Shown piece by piece: positions 42,739-52,044 of a stretch of DNA of 64,000 bases. Below the pieces are notes generated by a model, which saw nothing but the letters and a program-made list of their open reading frames with translations, was not told the DNA's origin and ran no database searches. Every line of letters starts with the position of its first letter. Position 1 is the stretch's first letter. The stretch lies in NCBI RefSeq assembly GCF_003606345.3, contig NZ_CP031844.2:1054001-1118000 (forward strand). The letters run 5' to 3'. Source of the DNA: Bartonella krasnovii. Its GTDB lineage: Bacteria; Pseudomonadota; Alphaproteobacteria; Rhizobiales; Rhizobiaceae. Both the position numbers and the translations under genes were made by a program.

Positions 42739-43563
42739 ATGACCAATCCCACTTTTTTAACAACCATAGCAAATAAATATGGGTTCTCTCATGACGAGTT
42801 TCGAAAGACTATTATCAAAACTTGTATCAATCAGCACTTCTCTGATGAAGAATTCGCTGCTTTTATCTCTGTTGCTAACACTTATGGTCTTAATCCGCTA
42901 ACAAAAGAAATATACGCACTCCCGAAGAGAGGCGGCGGCATTATACCTGTGGTCTCTATCGACGGGTGGATTAAGATCATTAAATCTAATCCTCAATTTG
43001 ACGGCATGACATTTCAAGATCAACTCGATAAAGATGGCAATCTCATTGCTATCAAATGTGCTATACGTCTCAAAGGCGTTAAAGATCCTATCGAGGTCAC
43101 CGAATATTTAAGTGAATGCTTACAAGAGAAAAGTGAACCTTGGAAAAAATATCCTGCTCGTATGTTACGCCATAAAGCTACCATACAATGTGCTCGCTAT
43201 GCTTTCGGGTTTTCTGGCATTTATGAAGAAGACGAAGCAGCACGTATTAATGACACCACACCTGTACAACTTGTTTCTTATGAGATGCTTGAACAAATCA
43301 AAGGGTTAATTAAAGAAACTGGAACAAATGAAGATAATCTTCTCTTTTACGCAAAGGTAGAAAATCTAACAGATCTGTCTTGTGAAAAAGCACAAGAAGT
43401 TTTAGGGCTGTTGGAAAAAAAGAAAAATATTCAAAGAGAAAGAGCTCTACAATATCTCCCACAACAAGAGCAAACAGACACACCTATACAAGATGACGAA
43501 TATATTCATATCCAAGATATTGAATATGCTCCAATGTCTCACGAACAACAAACGGCGGTGTGA
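42739..43563 (+). CDS. bet: Phage recombination protein Bet (Red-beta/RecT family)
   Basis: This 274-aa single-strand annealing protein has LTTIANKYGFSHDEFRKTI, FAAFISVANTYGLNPLTKEIYALPKRGGGI, VSIDGWIKII and MLRHKATIQCARYAFGF, the conserved core of the Bet family. It anneals complementary strands during phage recombination, working with the exonuclease encoded one base downstream and with SSB. Confidence 0.92.
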   Translation: MTNPTFLTTIANKYGFSHDEFRKTIIKTCINQHFSDEEFAAFISVANTYGLNPLTKEIYALPKRGGGIIPVVSIDGWIKIIKSNPQFDGMTFQDQLDKDGNLIAIKCAIRLKGVKDPIEVTEYLSECLQEKSEPWKKYPARMLRHKATIQCARYAFGFSGIYEEDEAARINDTTPVQLVSYEMLEQIKGLIKETGTNEDNLLFYAKVENLTDLSCEKAQEVLGLLEKKKNIQRERALQYLPQQEQTDTPIQDDEYIHIQDIEYAPMSHEQQTAV

Positions 43564-43564
43564 A

Positions 43565-44188
43565 ATGCAACAAAGAACTGCAGAATGGTTTCAAGCCCGT
43601 TTAGGTAAAGTCACCGCTTCAAATATTTATAACATTCTTAGTAAAACAGCAAAGGGAACGCCTACAAGCAAATATGAAGATTACAAAATTAAACTCATGA
43701 CAGAGCGTTTAACTGGAGAGATAAGTCAATCTTATATAACACCCGTTATGCAATGGGGCATTGAACATGAAGAAGAGGCACTCAAAGAATATGCTTTCAT
43801 TTATGATACACAAATCACTCAATGTGGCTTTATTCAACACCCTACAATTCAAATGGCGGGGGCTAGCCCTGATGGCTTTGTTGGAAATGACGGTTTAATT
43901 GAAATCAAATGCCCTCAATCAAGCAACCATTTGCGCTTCTTTATGGATAATGAGATCAAACCGGAATATCTTGCACAAATGCAATTCCAAATGGCTTGTA
44001 CGGGACGCAAATGGTGTGATTTTATCAGTTATGACCCACGTTTTACGAGGGATGCATCTCATTTACGTATGAAAATCAAACGTATCCACCGTGATGACAA
44101 ACAAATTGAACAAATCAATCAAGCGGTTGAAAGCTTTTTAGTAGAAATAGAACAAGAGATACAAAGAATCTCAACAAAAGCCGCCTGA
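43565..44188 (+). CDS. YqaJ/lambda-type exonuclease
   Basis: The ATG at 43565 is chosen, one base after the bet stop; the longer frame overlaps bet in another phase. The 207-aa product has QQRTAEWFQARLGKVTAS at its start, the catalytic ASPDGF...GLIEIKCP triad (Asp, Glu, Lys) in the middle and AQMQFQMACTGRKWCDF afterwards. It degrades one strand of duplex ends and hands the 3' tail to Bet. Confidence 0.92.
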   Translation: MQQRTAEWFQARLGKVTASNIYNILSKTAKGTPTSKYEDYKIKLMTERLTGEISQSYITPVMQWGIEHEEEALKEYAFIYDTQITQCGFIQHPTIQMAGASPDGFVGNDGLIEIKCPQSSNHLRFFMDNEIKPEYLAQMQFQMACTGRKWCDFISYDPRFTRDASHLRMKIKRIHRDDKQIEQINQAVESFLVEIEQEIQRISTKAA

Positions 44189-44196
44189 TAGCTTAT

Positions 44197-44229
44197 GGGG
44201 GTGCTTTTCTTATGCCTCCTAGCACTCCC
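44197..44229 (+). terminator. Hairpin after exonuclease gene
   Basis: GGGGGTGCT pairs with AGCACTCCC (one G-U pair) around a 15-nt loop. No T run follows directly, so it may be an RNA-stability hairpin instead of a full terminator. Confidence 0.4.
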
Positions 44230-44257
44230 ACCCTTTCATAAAAAATTTCAATCAATA

Positions 44258-44283
44258 CGTGATTCACGACACGGGTAAATTGC
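44258..44283 (+). promoter_or_regulatory. Conserved leader motif, second copy
   Basis: CGTGATTCACGACACGGGTAAATTGC, matching 42692-42717 at 22 of 26 positions, placed upstream of the small gene at 44307. The remainder of the leader and the ribosome-binding site differ. Confidence 0.55.
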
Positions 44284-44306
44284 ATCTTAAATGTAAGGAG
44301 AAATAT

Positions 44307-44513
44307 ATGGCGCCTCGTCCAGCTACCATAACACAACCAGCCATTGCACGTGCTTTAAGAGAAGCTAAAAAGCAAGGGTGCGAACTCATAGAAATCAAGC
44401 CCACCGGCGAACTGCTTATCTATCTTAAAAACAATATCCCATTACCAAATTCAGCTAATCATCATGATAAATCATGGAATTTGTCACCTGATGATTATGA
44501 TATCATCTTATAG
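44307..44513 (+). CDS. Small protein preceding integrase (possible excisionase/regulator)
   Basis: The ATG at 44307 follows AAGGAGA. The 68-aa product has the pattern PATITQPAIARALREAKKQGC-ELIEIKPTGE, often found directly upstream of integrases in rhizobial prophages. An HTH-like helix pair may be present. It ends 9 bp before the integrase. A role in directing excision is a guess from position. Confidence 0.6.
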   Translation: MAPRPATITQPAIARALREAKKQGCELIEIKPTGELLIYLKNNIPLPNSANHHDKSWNLSPDDYDIIL

Positions 44514-44522
44514 GGTGTCACC

Positions 44523-45560
44523 ATGCCAAAACCACGCCCCCCTCATCTTGTTAAACAAATTACACAACATGGTAAAATTGTATGGTATGTCCGTATTGGT
44601 CATGGACCACGTCGCAGAGTACGTGGAACTTATGGAACGCAGGAGTTTGTTGACAATTACAAAAATGCACTTGCCGAATTACAAGGCATAATCCCTCCTA
44701 AAACTAAAGTTGGTAAACTGATTGAAGGGACATTTGCATGGCTGCTAAAACAGTATTTTAACAGCTCTGATTGGTATCGTCTTGCTAAAGCCACCCAAAA
44801 ACAAAAAGAACTCATTCTTATGAAGGTATGCGATAGCATAGGAAATGTTCCATACCAAGCAATTGATAAGAAACATATTATAGCTGGTGTTGAACGGCGT
44901 AAAGATACACCAGCAACAGCCAGGAATTTTTTGAAAGCACTCAATGGACTTTTTAATTGGGCGATTGAACAAGGTCTTTTGGAAAGTAATCCAACAGTAG
45001 GTGTTAAGAGACCTCCTCTCAAAAACAAAGAAGGCTTTCCTGCTTGGACAGAAGAAGATGTTGAGAAATATTATCAAAAATGGCATCATGGTACGCATGA
45101 ACGCGTATGGATTGATGTCCTCTTATATACGGGCTTACGTCGTGGTGATGCTGTTCGCATTGGCTGGAAAGACGTTAAAGATAATATCATTCACCTCAAA
45201 ACAGAGAAAAGCAAATTCCAAACAGATGTTTTTCTGCCTATTTTACCAGAACTAGCCAAAACTTTTGAAGCTGGTCCTATTGGTGATGAAACATTCATCT
45301 GTAGTAAAATTAATCAAAAGTTCACAAAAGAAAGTTTTGGCAATACATTTCGAGACGCTTGTAATGCGGCTGGAATTAAAAAATCAGCACACGGTTTGAG
45401 AAAATTAGCAGCAACCCGCGCAGCTAACTCTGGTGCAACTGTCTCACAACTCAAGGCAATTTTTGGCTGGACAGAAGACCAAATGGCATCTCTTTATACC
45501 AAGAGCGCAGATCGTAAAAGACTAGCTCTTGAAGCTATAAAAAAGCTCCAAAAAAGTTAG
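44523..45560 (+). CDS. int: Tyrosine integrase of prophage
   Basis: This 345-aa protein has a short arm domain (GKIVWYVRIGHGPRRRVRGTYG), a SAM-like core-binding part and a catalytic domain with TGLRRGDAVRIGW (Arg), a Lys in the beta-hairpin (LKTEKSKFQ), HGLRKLAATRA (His, Arg), a Trp (GWTEDQ) and the nucleophile in LYTKSADR. It is not closely similar to the P4-type integrase of the nested element, so the two elements recombine independently. Confidence 0.92.
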   Translation: MPKPRPPHLVKQITQHGKIVWYVRIGHGPRRRVRGTYGTQEFVDNYKNALAELQGIIPPKTKVGKLIEGTFAWLLKQYFNSSDWYRLAKATQKQKELILMKVCDSIGNVPYQAIDKKHIIAGVERRKDTPATARNFLKALNGLFNWAIEQGLLESNPTVGVKRPPLKNKEGFPAWTEEDVEKYYQKWHHGTHERVWIDVLLYTGLRRGDAVRIGWKDVKDNIIHLKTEKSKFQTDVFLPILPELAKTFEAGPIGDETFICSKINQKFTKESFGNTFRDACNAAGIKKSAHGLRKLAATRAANSGATVSQLKAIFGWTEDQMASLYTKSADRKRLALEAIKKLQKS

Positions 45561-45650
45561 GGATAGAAGCAAAAAAACATAATAGAATCAAGACTCAACT
45601 ATTCCCTCATTATTACAGTAACATATTAATTTTATTTGCATTCTATTTGC

Positions 45651-45664
45651 TCTCTGGGGGCACC
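45651..45664 (+). other. Candidate prophage attR (tRNA 3'-end-like)
   Basis: TCTCTGGGGGCACCA-like sequence about 90 bp after the integrase resembles the 3' acceptor strand of a tRNA with its CCA. No tRNA body precedes it, as expected when a phage carries only the 3' part of the target gene. The intact tRNA would be at the other prophage end, outside the window. Confidence 0.4.
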
Positions 45665-46472
45665 ATTTTTGTTTTTAGCATATTGGGATATGTGGTTTTT
45701 TCTTTAAACAGTTATTTTTAGACCACTTTAAGAGCACATCTTGTAGCTTATATAATTTTACCTAATTCTTTCTTATTGGCTCCGTATTTTTCTTTGGAGT
45801 GGAGGCTAGAATATCTTTTTTCTCCACCTTACTGTTCTCCCTAACTTATATGGCTCTGGAAATACCCCTTGAAGCACCCAATTGTGAATCTTTATTGTGG
45901 TACACTAAAAAGCTGTACACATTCACGGGTTGTTACACATCTATCGTTATCATCAAATATCATCTCATTACCTTTCTATTTTATATTACATAAATGGGCA
46001 GAGGTACTGGGAGGAAAGCACCTCCATAACATCAAGTAACTTGTATCAAGATATCCTTTATATCTTGCTCTATTTTCTTAAAAAAAACTTTGACTGCTTG
46101 ATTGATCTATTTAATTTCTTTCTCATCATAGTTGAAGACGTATTTGAGTTTTTATGCGCAAGTGAAATGATCTGCCTACAAAATGCGAATTTTAGCTAAC
46201 GAACTTGACCATTTACATCCAGCTCAAACCATTTAAACCAACTACAAAGACAGAGTTTTTTTGGTTTTTAAAATTTTTCCTGTATTGAAGTCTTTTTTCT
46301 AGAAACTTTGTCGCTATTTTGCGTTTTCACAGATTTGATGTTTCAGTTTTTATAAGTTTAGCGTTTTTAATAAATCTGGTCTGTATTTTAGTTAAGAGGA
46401 CTAATTTTTTTTCACACTCTTCAGGAAAGATAGGCAGTCTAGCATTATACCTCAAAAAAATGCTATAAAAGA
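45665..46472. other. Noncoding, degraded stretch after prophage
   Basis: No convincing gene on either strand. Short open frames lack ribosome-binding sites and coding character. Confidence 0.5.
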
Positions 46473-46937
46473 CTATTCGCCCGCATGTTCCTTAATTCTT
46501 TTGTAGAGAAATTCATAAAAATTACTTGCATAATACTGAAAATCTTCAGAGGAAAACCTGAGATAGAGTGGGCATTCGCCATTTTGAAATTGAGTATAAT
46601 CAAAATAAAACATTTCACCAAAATCAGTTGTGCAAACAATAAGCTGATTTGTGTTTATAAACCCATCTCTTCTATCGAGTAAGTTTCGGTAAACAATATC
46701 ACCAGAAGGAATACCCGCACAGATCTCGTAAATGCTGAATATTTCTTCACCACCAATTTCTCCTCCTCCATAATTTTTCAAAAAACTCTTATAGGACGAA
46801 GTGAATTGCAGACCAAGAATTTCCTCAGCCTTTTTAATCCTTATATCATCAACCGCATTATCCGTAGTGCCAAAATTGGTAATATAATTATACACCTTAA
46901 TGAATTGTGCAACGTCAGATAATGTGAAATTATCCAT
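46473..46937 (-). CDS. SMI1/KNR4 (SUKH) family immunity protein
   Basis: This 154-aa protein has SUKH-type features: IKKAEEILGLQFTSSYKSFLKNYGGGEI (residues about 35-62), then EEIFSIYEI and a C-terminal LYLRFSSEDFQYYASNFYEFL. These proteins neutralise nuclease toxins delivered by contact-dependent systems. It lies downstream, in the same direction, of a broken toxin tip (47189-47577), the normal toxin-immunity order. The frame is intact. Confidence 0.75.
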   Translation of the reverse strand: MDNFTLSDVAQFIKVYNYITNFGTTDNAVDDIRIKKAEEILGLQFTSSYKSFLKNYGGGEIGGEEIFSIYEICAGIPSGDIVYRNLLDRRDGFINTNQLIVCTTDFGEMFYFDYTQFQNGECPLYLRFSSEDFQYYASNFYEFLYKRIKEHAGE

Positions 46938-47188
46938 AAATTATACTCCAAAAATTGTAGAAAATCTTTACTTACGAAGTTTCTATTTATCAAATACTAA
47001 TCTAGTGATACCCGATTGATAGGAGTAAAATTAATGGCATTGAGTTTAGAAAGAGCTCTTTTCTTGGTAAAATAACTGCATACTCCCTACCATAAACTTC
47101 ACACTTGCAGCATGTGATAAAAAAATAACAGCTTGTACTATCAATTTCCATAGGAAGTTGTCTTGATATCATGCTTTAAATATTGGCA

Positions 47189-47577
47189 TTAATCATTTTT
47201 TTCTTCTTGCTTTTTAGAAAAAAATTTTTGAAAAATCCAACAGTATGTTTTTCGGATAAAATTTGTGTTTGGATGAATATAAGCGACAGAATTCTTCTCT
47301 TGATAGAACGAGTAAAGAACCTCCCTTATAGAGCCATTTTGTTCTTGTGTTATAGGATACAACATTATAGGTCTGCAATCGACGCCAATAGGAGCTCTTC
47401 CTGATGCCATTCTCTCAATATTCGTACCATATACTATTTGTCCTTTTTCTTTCCAAGAAGAAATCGTCTCAGATTCAAAAAGCTTATCTTCCTGATAAAC
47501 TTTTTTACCTTTAAATTCAAAAAGCTCAGTCAACTCACGTTTTTTTCTTCATCCATTTCATAATCTATAATCTCCTC
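47189..47577 (-). pseudogene. Broken LHH-type nuclease toxin tip
   Basis: The sequence keeps the toxin signature VYGTNIERMASGRAPIGVDCRPI, but the LHH catalytic motif expected next reads LYP, so both catalytic His are absent. No ATG opens the main frame (a TTG at 47533 follows a stop). A good start (ATG after GAGGAG near 47575) lies in another phase and would join the frame if the 7-A run near 47550 lost one base. Both a frameshift and active-site loss point to a decayed toxin, probably once the tip of a larger secreted protein. Confidence 0.65.
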
Positions 47578-47699
47578 AGTTCAATCTAAATAATTATAGA
47601 TTTTTTGAATAGACTTAAGTTTTTTGAAAGAACATCGTAACTTTCCACTAAAGTATTCTAATTGATCGCTCCCCCCTTCTCAATCAAAGTAGAGCTGAT

Positions 47700-47965
47700 T
47701 TATTTAGATTTTGTCACTTCCTTGGCTAAAGTCAGCGCGCTTTCAAGATGAACCTATTGAATATTATTGTTAAAGTCGAGATAATTCCTCGCTTCAAAGA
47801 TTTTGTGATAAGATTCTAAGGTCTCAACATCGCCTAATAAAGCCAGCAGTATACAAACACGAAATATAGCTATTATGAAAAATCAGTTTTTTTGACTGTT
47901 TATTCTAAAAAGTCATTAAGCACATATTTTAAGCGATTTTCTCCCACTTCTGATTTAAACATAAA
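47700..47965 (-). pseudogene. Relic gene, possibly another immunity protein
   Basis: Minus-strand fragments read MFKSEVGENRLKYVLNDFLE, then after stops and a phase change ILLALLGDVETLESYHKIFEARNYLDF and, past an in-frame TAG (47754-47756), VHLESALTLAKEVTKSK. The pieces have coding-like composition and keep their order, so this is a decayed gene. The family is unknown; position next to the toxin relic suggests an immunity protein. Confidence 0.45.
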
Positions 47966-49068
47966 CACTTTGCCTCAAAAATTAAGCTCCTAATCGAATA
48001 AATATTCAAAATATGTATAATAAATTACTTTATAAAAAGCAGTAAAATATAGATACTAGTTAAAAAGTAATTATTACATTGCAAAAAATTTTTGGCAATT
48101 TCACCGTTATTCGAGCAATTAATAGCGTGCTATATGCTCATCCCCAATCGATTTTGTTAATCGACCTGCTTAAAAATGCTATTATATTCTCCATAATCAA
48201 TATTATAATTTGTTTCATCACCCCCCCTGTCACATCAACAGGTACTGTTTTAGGAATGGGAAATATTGTTGGAGAAACAATGAAAAAAAATTGAAGCATT
48301 TTGGAAAAAACAGTTCGATAATGCCAAGCGAAAGTATCTTCAGTTGTGTATCCACGGTACCGTCCACAAAACCTAGGCAGATCTTCTTAAAGCGCCCTTT
48401 GTAAAATTTGAGCTTTTCAACATCCAAATTAGAATAAGAGAAACAAGATGATGCATTACAAAGTCAAGTTTACTGTCTGTGTAGACAAAGGAGCATAATC
48501 ACAGATGATTTTATTTATATTTTGGCTATGATTCCACTCAAAAGTATCTGTACAAATCTGTTTACTTTCACTCACTTCAACAGGAGAATCTGTATAAGTC
48601 TTTTCTGCCGTTTTGAAAGTAATATAAGAGTTATATAGTTGAAATAATTAAAGAAAATATCACAGTGAACAGTGAAAAACAAATGTCAAAAGCGAAGATT
48701 TGAAGGGAATTATTAGCCCTTTTCCTTTTGTATCAAGGCTGTACATTATAGTGACGAAATGCTCTTTACTTATAAAATAAGCAGTGTGATTGCAGTTTCT
48801 ATCCTGATTGGCTGTTTAGCCAATCATTTATAACTTTTAAGAAACTGGATTAAGGAGAGCCAAATCTTGTAAATCAACGCGTACCTCTGTTGCCTCTCAC
48901 TTCTTTAAAATCATCAGATATTCTTCAATAACTTGAATAGCATGGTTAATATATTTTCTCTCTTTGAAATAGTACTTGGAATGCTCTATGAACTGATATT
49001 GTAAAAAAAAAAAAGGAAGAAAAAATGTCATTATCAATGTGCTTGGCTTTAGAAAAGCTTTTTCCACT
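47966..49068. other. Noncoding, degraded stretch
   Basis: No supported gene. One plus-strand open frame at 48079-48294 encodes a hydrophobic peptide without a ribosome-binding site or recognisable family. The region is probably further decay of the same toxin locus. Confidence 0.45.
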
Positions 49069-49566
49069 TTAACATTCTTTTTCAAAAAGATGCGGGCTTT
49101 CAACAATAAGCTTTTCTCGCGCTTTTTGTAACTGTTTAATGACTTCATCAATTTTTGATGGAGAATAAAGATATTCTTCGTTATTCAACAAATGCAACCT
49201 CTCCTTCTCCTCATATAAACATTGTATTTGAGATTGTAGTATTCTAATTTCTTGAAAGAAAAGACGTCCAGTTTCTTTAAAACCATTGTTAAGTAAAAAA
49301 AGTTGATCGGAAATGGAGAGCAGAATTTGTTTCAAAAAGCGCTCATTTTCTTGGCGTTTACGATATTCTAAAATAAGAGCATGGCTTATTTCATCTAATT
49401 GTTTTTTTGTAGAATCAATTTGACGCAATAAATTCGGTTTTTCCCCCATATCACCTTTTCTCACCTTCACAAGCATAGCATGAATTTCTAACAACTTAAT
49501 TGCGGAATGAGATAAATAATCAACAATTGCAGGCCTATTGACATAACTTTTCCGTGCAATCATCAT
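49069..49566 (-). CDS. Conserved-looking coiled-coil protein, unknown
   Basis: This 165-aa protein is mostly charged helix with heptad patterns (LLRQIDSTKKQLDEISHALILEYRKRQENERFLKQIL). No signal peptide. It is flanked by decayed DNA on one side and the DUF900 hydrolase on the other. The open frame and codon pattern suggest a real host gene, but the function is not recognised. Confidence 0.5.
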   Translation of the reverse strand: MMIARKSYVNRPAIVDYLSHSAIKLLEIHAMLVKVRKGDMGEKPNLLRQIDSTKKQLDEISHALILEYRKRQENERFLKQILLSISDQLFLLNNGFKETGRLFFQEIRILQSQIQCLYEEKERLHLLNNEEYLYSPSKIDEVIKQLQKAREKLIVESPHLFEKEC

Positions 49567-49698
49567 AAATCCATCTAATAATAGTTTTTTTACACCTCAT
49601 CTCGCTATTTAGTTTTATTTTACAAAGCCATTCTAAAGAAAGTGCTAAAAAATATTCCTTCAATACATTATTTGATAGTTCCCGCTCATCTTTTTTCG

Positions 49699-50886
49699 CT
49701 ATCGACCCGGAATCCGTGGAGAGAGAAAACGCAAAGGCGTATAAAGAATAAGATGTGTCGTTTTCTCTAATACAGTGCTACTATCAGCAAGAAGCGCTTG
49801 ACTAGGTGATAACTCTGTACCCTGCATAATTGTTGAAGCCAATGACCCCTCTCGAGAAAGCGCCATCAACGTCGGTGAAGAAGCAAAAACATCATGCGTT
49901 CCACCATCAACATGAGAGAAATCAAGGACAGCTATACCATTTTTACGTAACATTTCAATGTCTGAACCATCTCCCACCCGATGATGTCCACCGGTAAGAC
50001 GCCCTGAAACAGCGAGTGCTTTATCCGCACGAGATACTAAAATGGCGGTTGGTTGAGGTAATTTTTTAATATCTTTAAGTTGGCGTTCAAATACATCAAT
50101 ATCAATGTCTGGCGCTGCCATTAAAAGACTTGTAATATGACGAATAGGTTCATATTTTCCCTGTAATGCTAAAGTCCTAAATGCTTCCATGATAACGAAG
50201 TTGCCCATAGAATGGGCAATAACAGAAATTCGATCTGCCTTGGTTTTACTGATGAGTGTTAAAAGCTCTATGAGTCCATCACGAGCAAAATTGGCGCTAT
50301 CACGATCATAAATATAAAGAGGTACAGATCCAGCAGAAGGCCAAGAATAATGTACAGTAACAACATCTAAAGAATAATCATATGTAAACTGAGCAGTACG
50401 AAATGTGCCATCTGCAAAATTGTTATTATAGCCATGGATAAAAAGAAAAATTTCTCTTTTTCCTTTCGGTTTTTTTTCTAAAGCAGCATTTAATTGTTGT
50501 TTAAATTGTTCTTTATTATCATATTTTTGCAATGAGACTGCTGCAAAATATTTATCATGGGTAGGTTTATACGCATTTATTTCAACAAGTCCCTTTACAT
50601 GTTGCTGAGGAATTCCTACGTCGACGCGATTATAATGTACTTTATTCGATCGCTCTGAGCCATAAGGCTGAGCATAATTATTTTGCATCATACGACTTGT
50701 TGCAATATACACTGGAACAATGGCTTTCGGAAGAATTGGCTTGCTTTCAACTTCCTTTTGCACTGCAATCATAGATGGCGTTGCATGTATACCATGCCAC
50801 AGGACGGCACGTGAATCACTACATGCTGATAATAAAGAAATACAAATAAGAAGTGTAAAATATCTTAGAATCACTCTACTTCTCAC
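49699..50886 (-). CDS. Alpha/beta-hydrolase lipoprotein (DUF900 family)
   Basis: This 395-aa protein has a lipoprotein signal (LLICISLLSAC, lipid on Cys at about 22). The hydrolase core has FLFIHGYNNNF (oxyanion region), IAHSMGN (nucleophile Ser) and HVDGGTHDVF near the C-terminus (likely His of the triad). DUF900 proteins are predicted esterases or lipases in the envelope of Rhizobiales. It is a single gene with its own promoter region. Confidence 0.85.
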   Translation of the reverse strand: MRSRVILRYFTLLICISLLSACSDSRAVLWHGIHATPSMIAVQKEVESKPILPKAIVPVYIATSRMMQNNYAQPYGSERSNKVHYNRVDVGIPQQHVKGLVEINAYKPTHDKYFAAVSLQKYDNKEQFKQQLNAALEKKPKGKREIFLFIHGYNNNFADGTFRTAQFTYDYSLDVVTVHYSWPSAGSVPLYIYDRDSANFARDGLIELLTLISKTKADRISVIAHSMGNFVIMEAFRTLALQGKYEPIRHITSLLMAAPDIDIDVFERQLKDIKKLPQPTAILVSRADKALAVSGRLTGGHHRVGDGSDIEMLRKNGIAVLDFSHVDGGTHDVFASSPTLMALSREGSLASTIMQGTELSPSQALLADSSTVLEKTTHLILYTPLRFLSPRIPGR

Positions 50887-51073
50887 CGTAACTCCACCCC
50901 AACTATAAAAAATATAACATTTTAAATGTACAAATAAAGTAATAAAATATTAACAAACTATGAACAAAAAAACAAAAATAATACACAAAGAAATATTTTT
51001 TTATAATGGGAAAGATTTTTCTAATTTGCATAGACCACCTCTCTTTCTCATTAACAGAGAAATTAATTGCCGA

Positions 51074-51158
51074 TGGTGCGGTCGAGAAGACTCGAACTTC
51101 CACGGGTTGCCCCACAGCGACCTCAACGCTGCGCGTCTACCAATTCCGCCACGACCGC
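51074..51158 (-). tRNA. tRNA-Leu (anticodon GAG)
   Basis: 85 nt with acceptor GCGGTCG paired to CGACCGC and an encoded CCA. D-arm GGCGGAATTGGTAGACGC, anticodon stem CAGCG/CGCTG with loop TTGAGGT (GAG at 51124-51122), a long variable arm (TGGGGCAACCCG) typical of tRNA-Leu, and T-arm GAAGTTCGAGTCTTC. Confidence 0.95.
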
Positions 51159-51294
51159 ACGTGGTTAAGCAAAACATTTTGGCCTTCAGCCTTTAACAAA
51201 TCACAAAGAAAGGTACAAGCCAATTTTCTCTTTCCCATAATTTATTTTATTCGGACGATTTATAATTTAATAAAGATTACATAAAATATGGGCT

Positions 51295-51918
51295 TTACGA
51301 TGATTTTTGAACCATCATCATAAAATGAGCTCGTGCAGCTTGATCTTTTTCATAATAACCATGAAATTTTTTTGTAATTGTTGTAGAGCCCTGCTTTTGG
51401 ATTCCTCTCATAGCCATACACATGTGCTCAGCTTCGATCAATACGGCTACACCACGAGGTTTCAGGTGCACTTCTAAAGCATGAGCCACTTGTGCTGTCA
51501 TCGCTTCTTGTGTTTGCAAACGACGAGAAAAAATATCTACAATACGCGCAATTTTTGAAAGACCAACAATTTTTGCATCAGGAAGATAGGCTATATGCGC
51601 TTTTCCAATAATCGGAATCATATGATGTTCACAATGCGAATAAAAAGGAATATTTTTTACGATTACCGATTCATTGTATCCTGAAACCTCTTCAAAAACT
51701 GTTCCTAAGGTTTCTTCAACTGATTGGCGATAACCATTAAAAAGCTCGCGATATGCCTTGGCTATACGTTTTGGAGTCTCTAAAAGCCCTTCTCTCCTTG
51801 GATTTTCCCCGACCCATAAGAGTAATGTACGAATCGCTTCTTCCACCTCTTCAATACTCGGACACTCTTCTTTAGATAAAAAAGAATCTTTTGCACCTTC
51901 TTTAACAACATTACGCAT
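51295..51918 (-). CDS. folE: GTP cyclohydrolase I
   Basis: This 207-aa enzyme makes dihydroneopterin triphosphate from GTP, the first step of folate synthesis. Zinc and active-site motifs are clear: [39 protein letters not shown] and [16 protein letters not shown]. It is divergent from the nifU-like gene, with 126 bp between them. Confidence 0.95.
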   Translation of the reverse strand: MRNVVKEGAKDSFLSKEECPSIEEVEEAIRTLLLWVGENPRREGLLETPKRIAKAYRELFNGYRQSVEETLGTVFEEVSGYNESVIVKNIPFYSHCEHHMIPIIGKAHIAYLPDAKIVGLSKIARIVDIFSRRLQTQEAMTAQVAHALEVHLKPRGVAVLIEAEHMCMAMRGIQKQGSTTITKKFHGYYEKDQAARAHFMMMVQKSS

Positions 51919-52044
51919 TCAAAAACTCCAACCTTACTCTATACAAAAACATTTGCGACAGACCTATTTCATTTTGTATAATCTCTATATAAGCGAATTA
52001 AAAGTTTAAACAATCACGTCTTTTAAAATTTCAGGCAATAGCGC

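Larger units (their letters stand above)
1..45664. mobile_element. Podovirus-type prophage (left end outside window)
   Basis: Virion genes run leftwards from the terminase genes (about 31.2 kb) to tail-fibre genes at position 1. Replication and regulatory genes occupy 31.4-44.2 kb, and a tyrosine integrase at 44.5-45.6 kb marks the right end. The order terminase, portal, scaffold, capsid, head-tail proteins, lytic transglycosylase and tail fibres, with no tape-measure or contractile-sheath gene, fits a short-tailed phage. The right limit is placed at a tRNA-3'-end-like sequence beside the integrase. The prophage contains a nested 15.1-kb element inside its portal gene, so in its present state it should not make virions. 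The left attachment site is not in the window. Confidence 0.9.

Noticed and set aside
45799..46199. Two overlapping plus-strand ORFs after the prophage
   Set aside because: No ribosome-binding site, no recognisable domain, and biased composition from AT-rich noncoding DNA.
48079..48294. 71-codon hydrophobic ORF
   Set aside because: No ribosome-binding site or homologous pattern; it lies in a decayed region. Kept only as a note.
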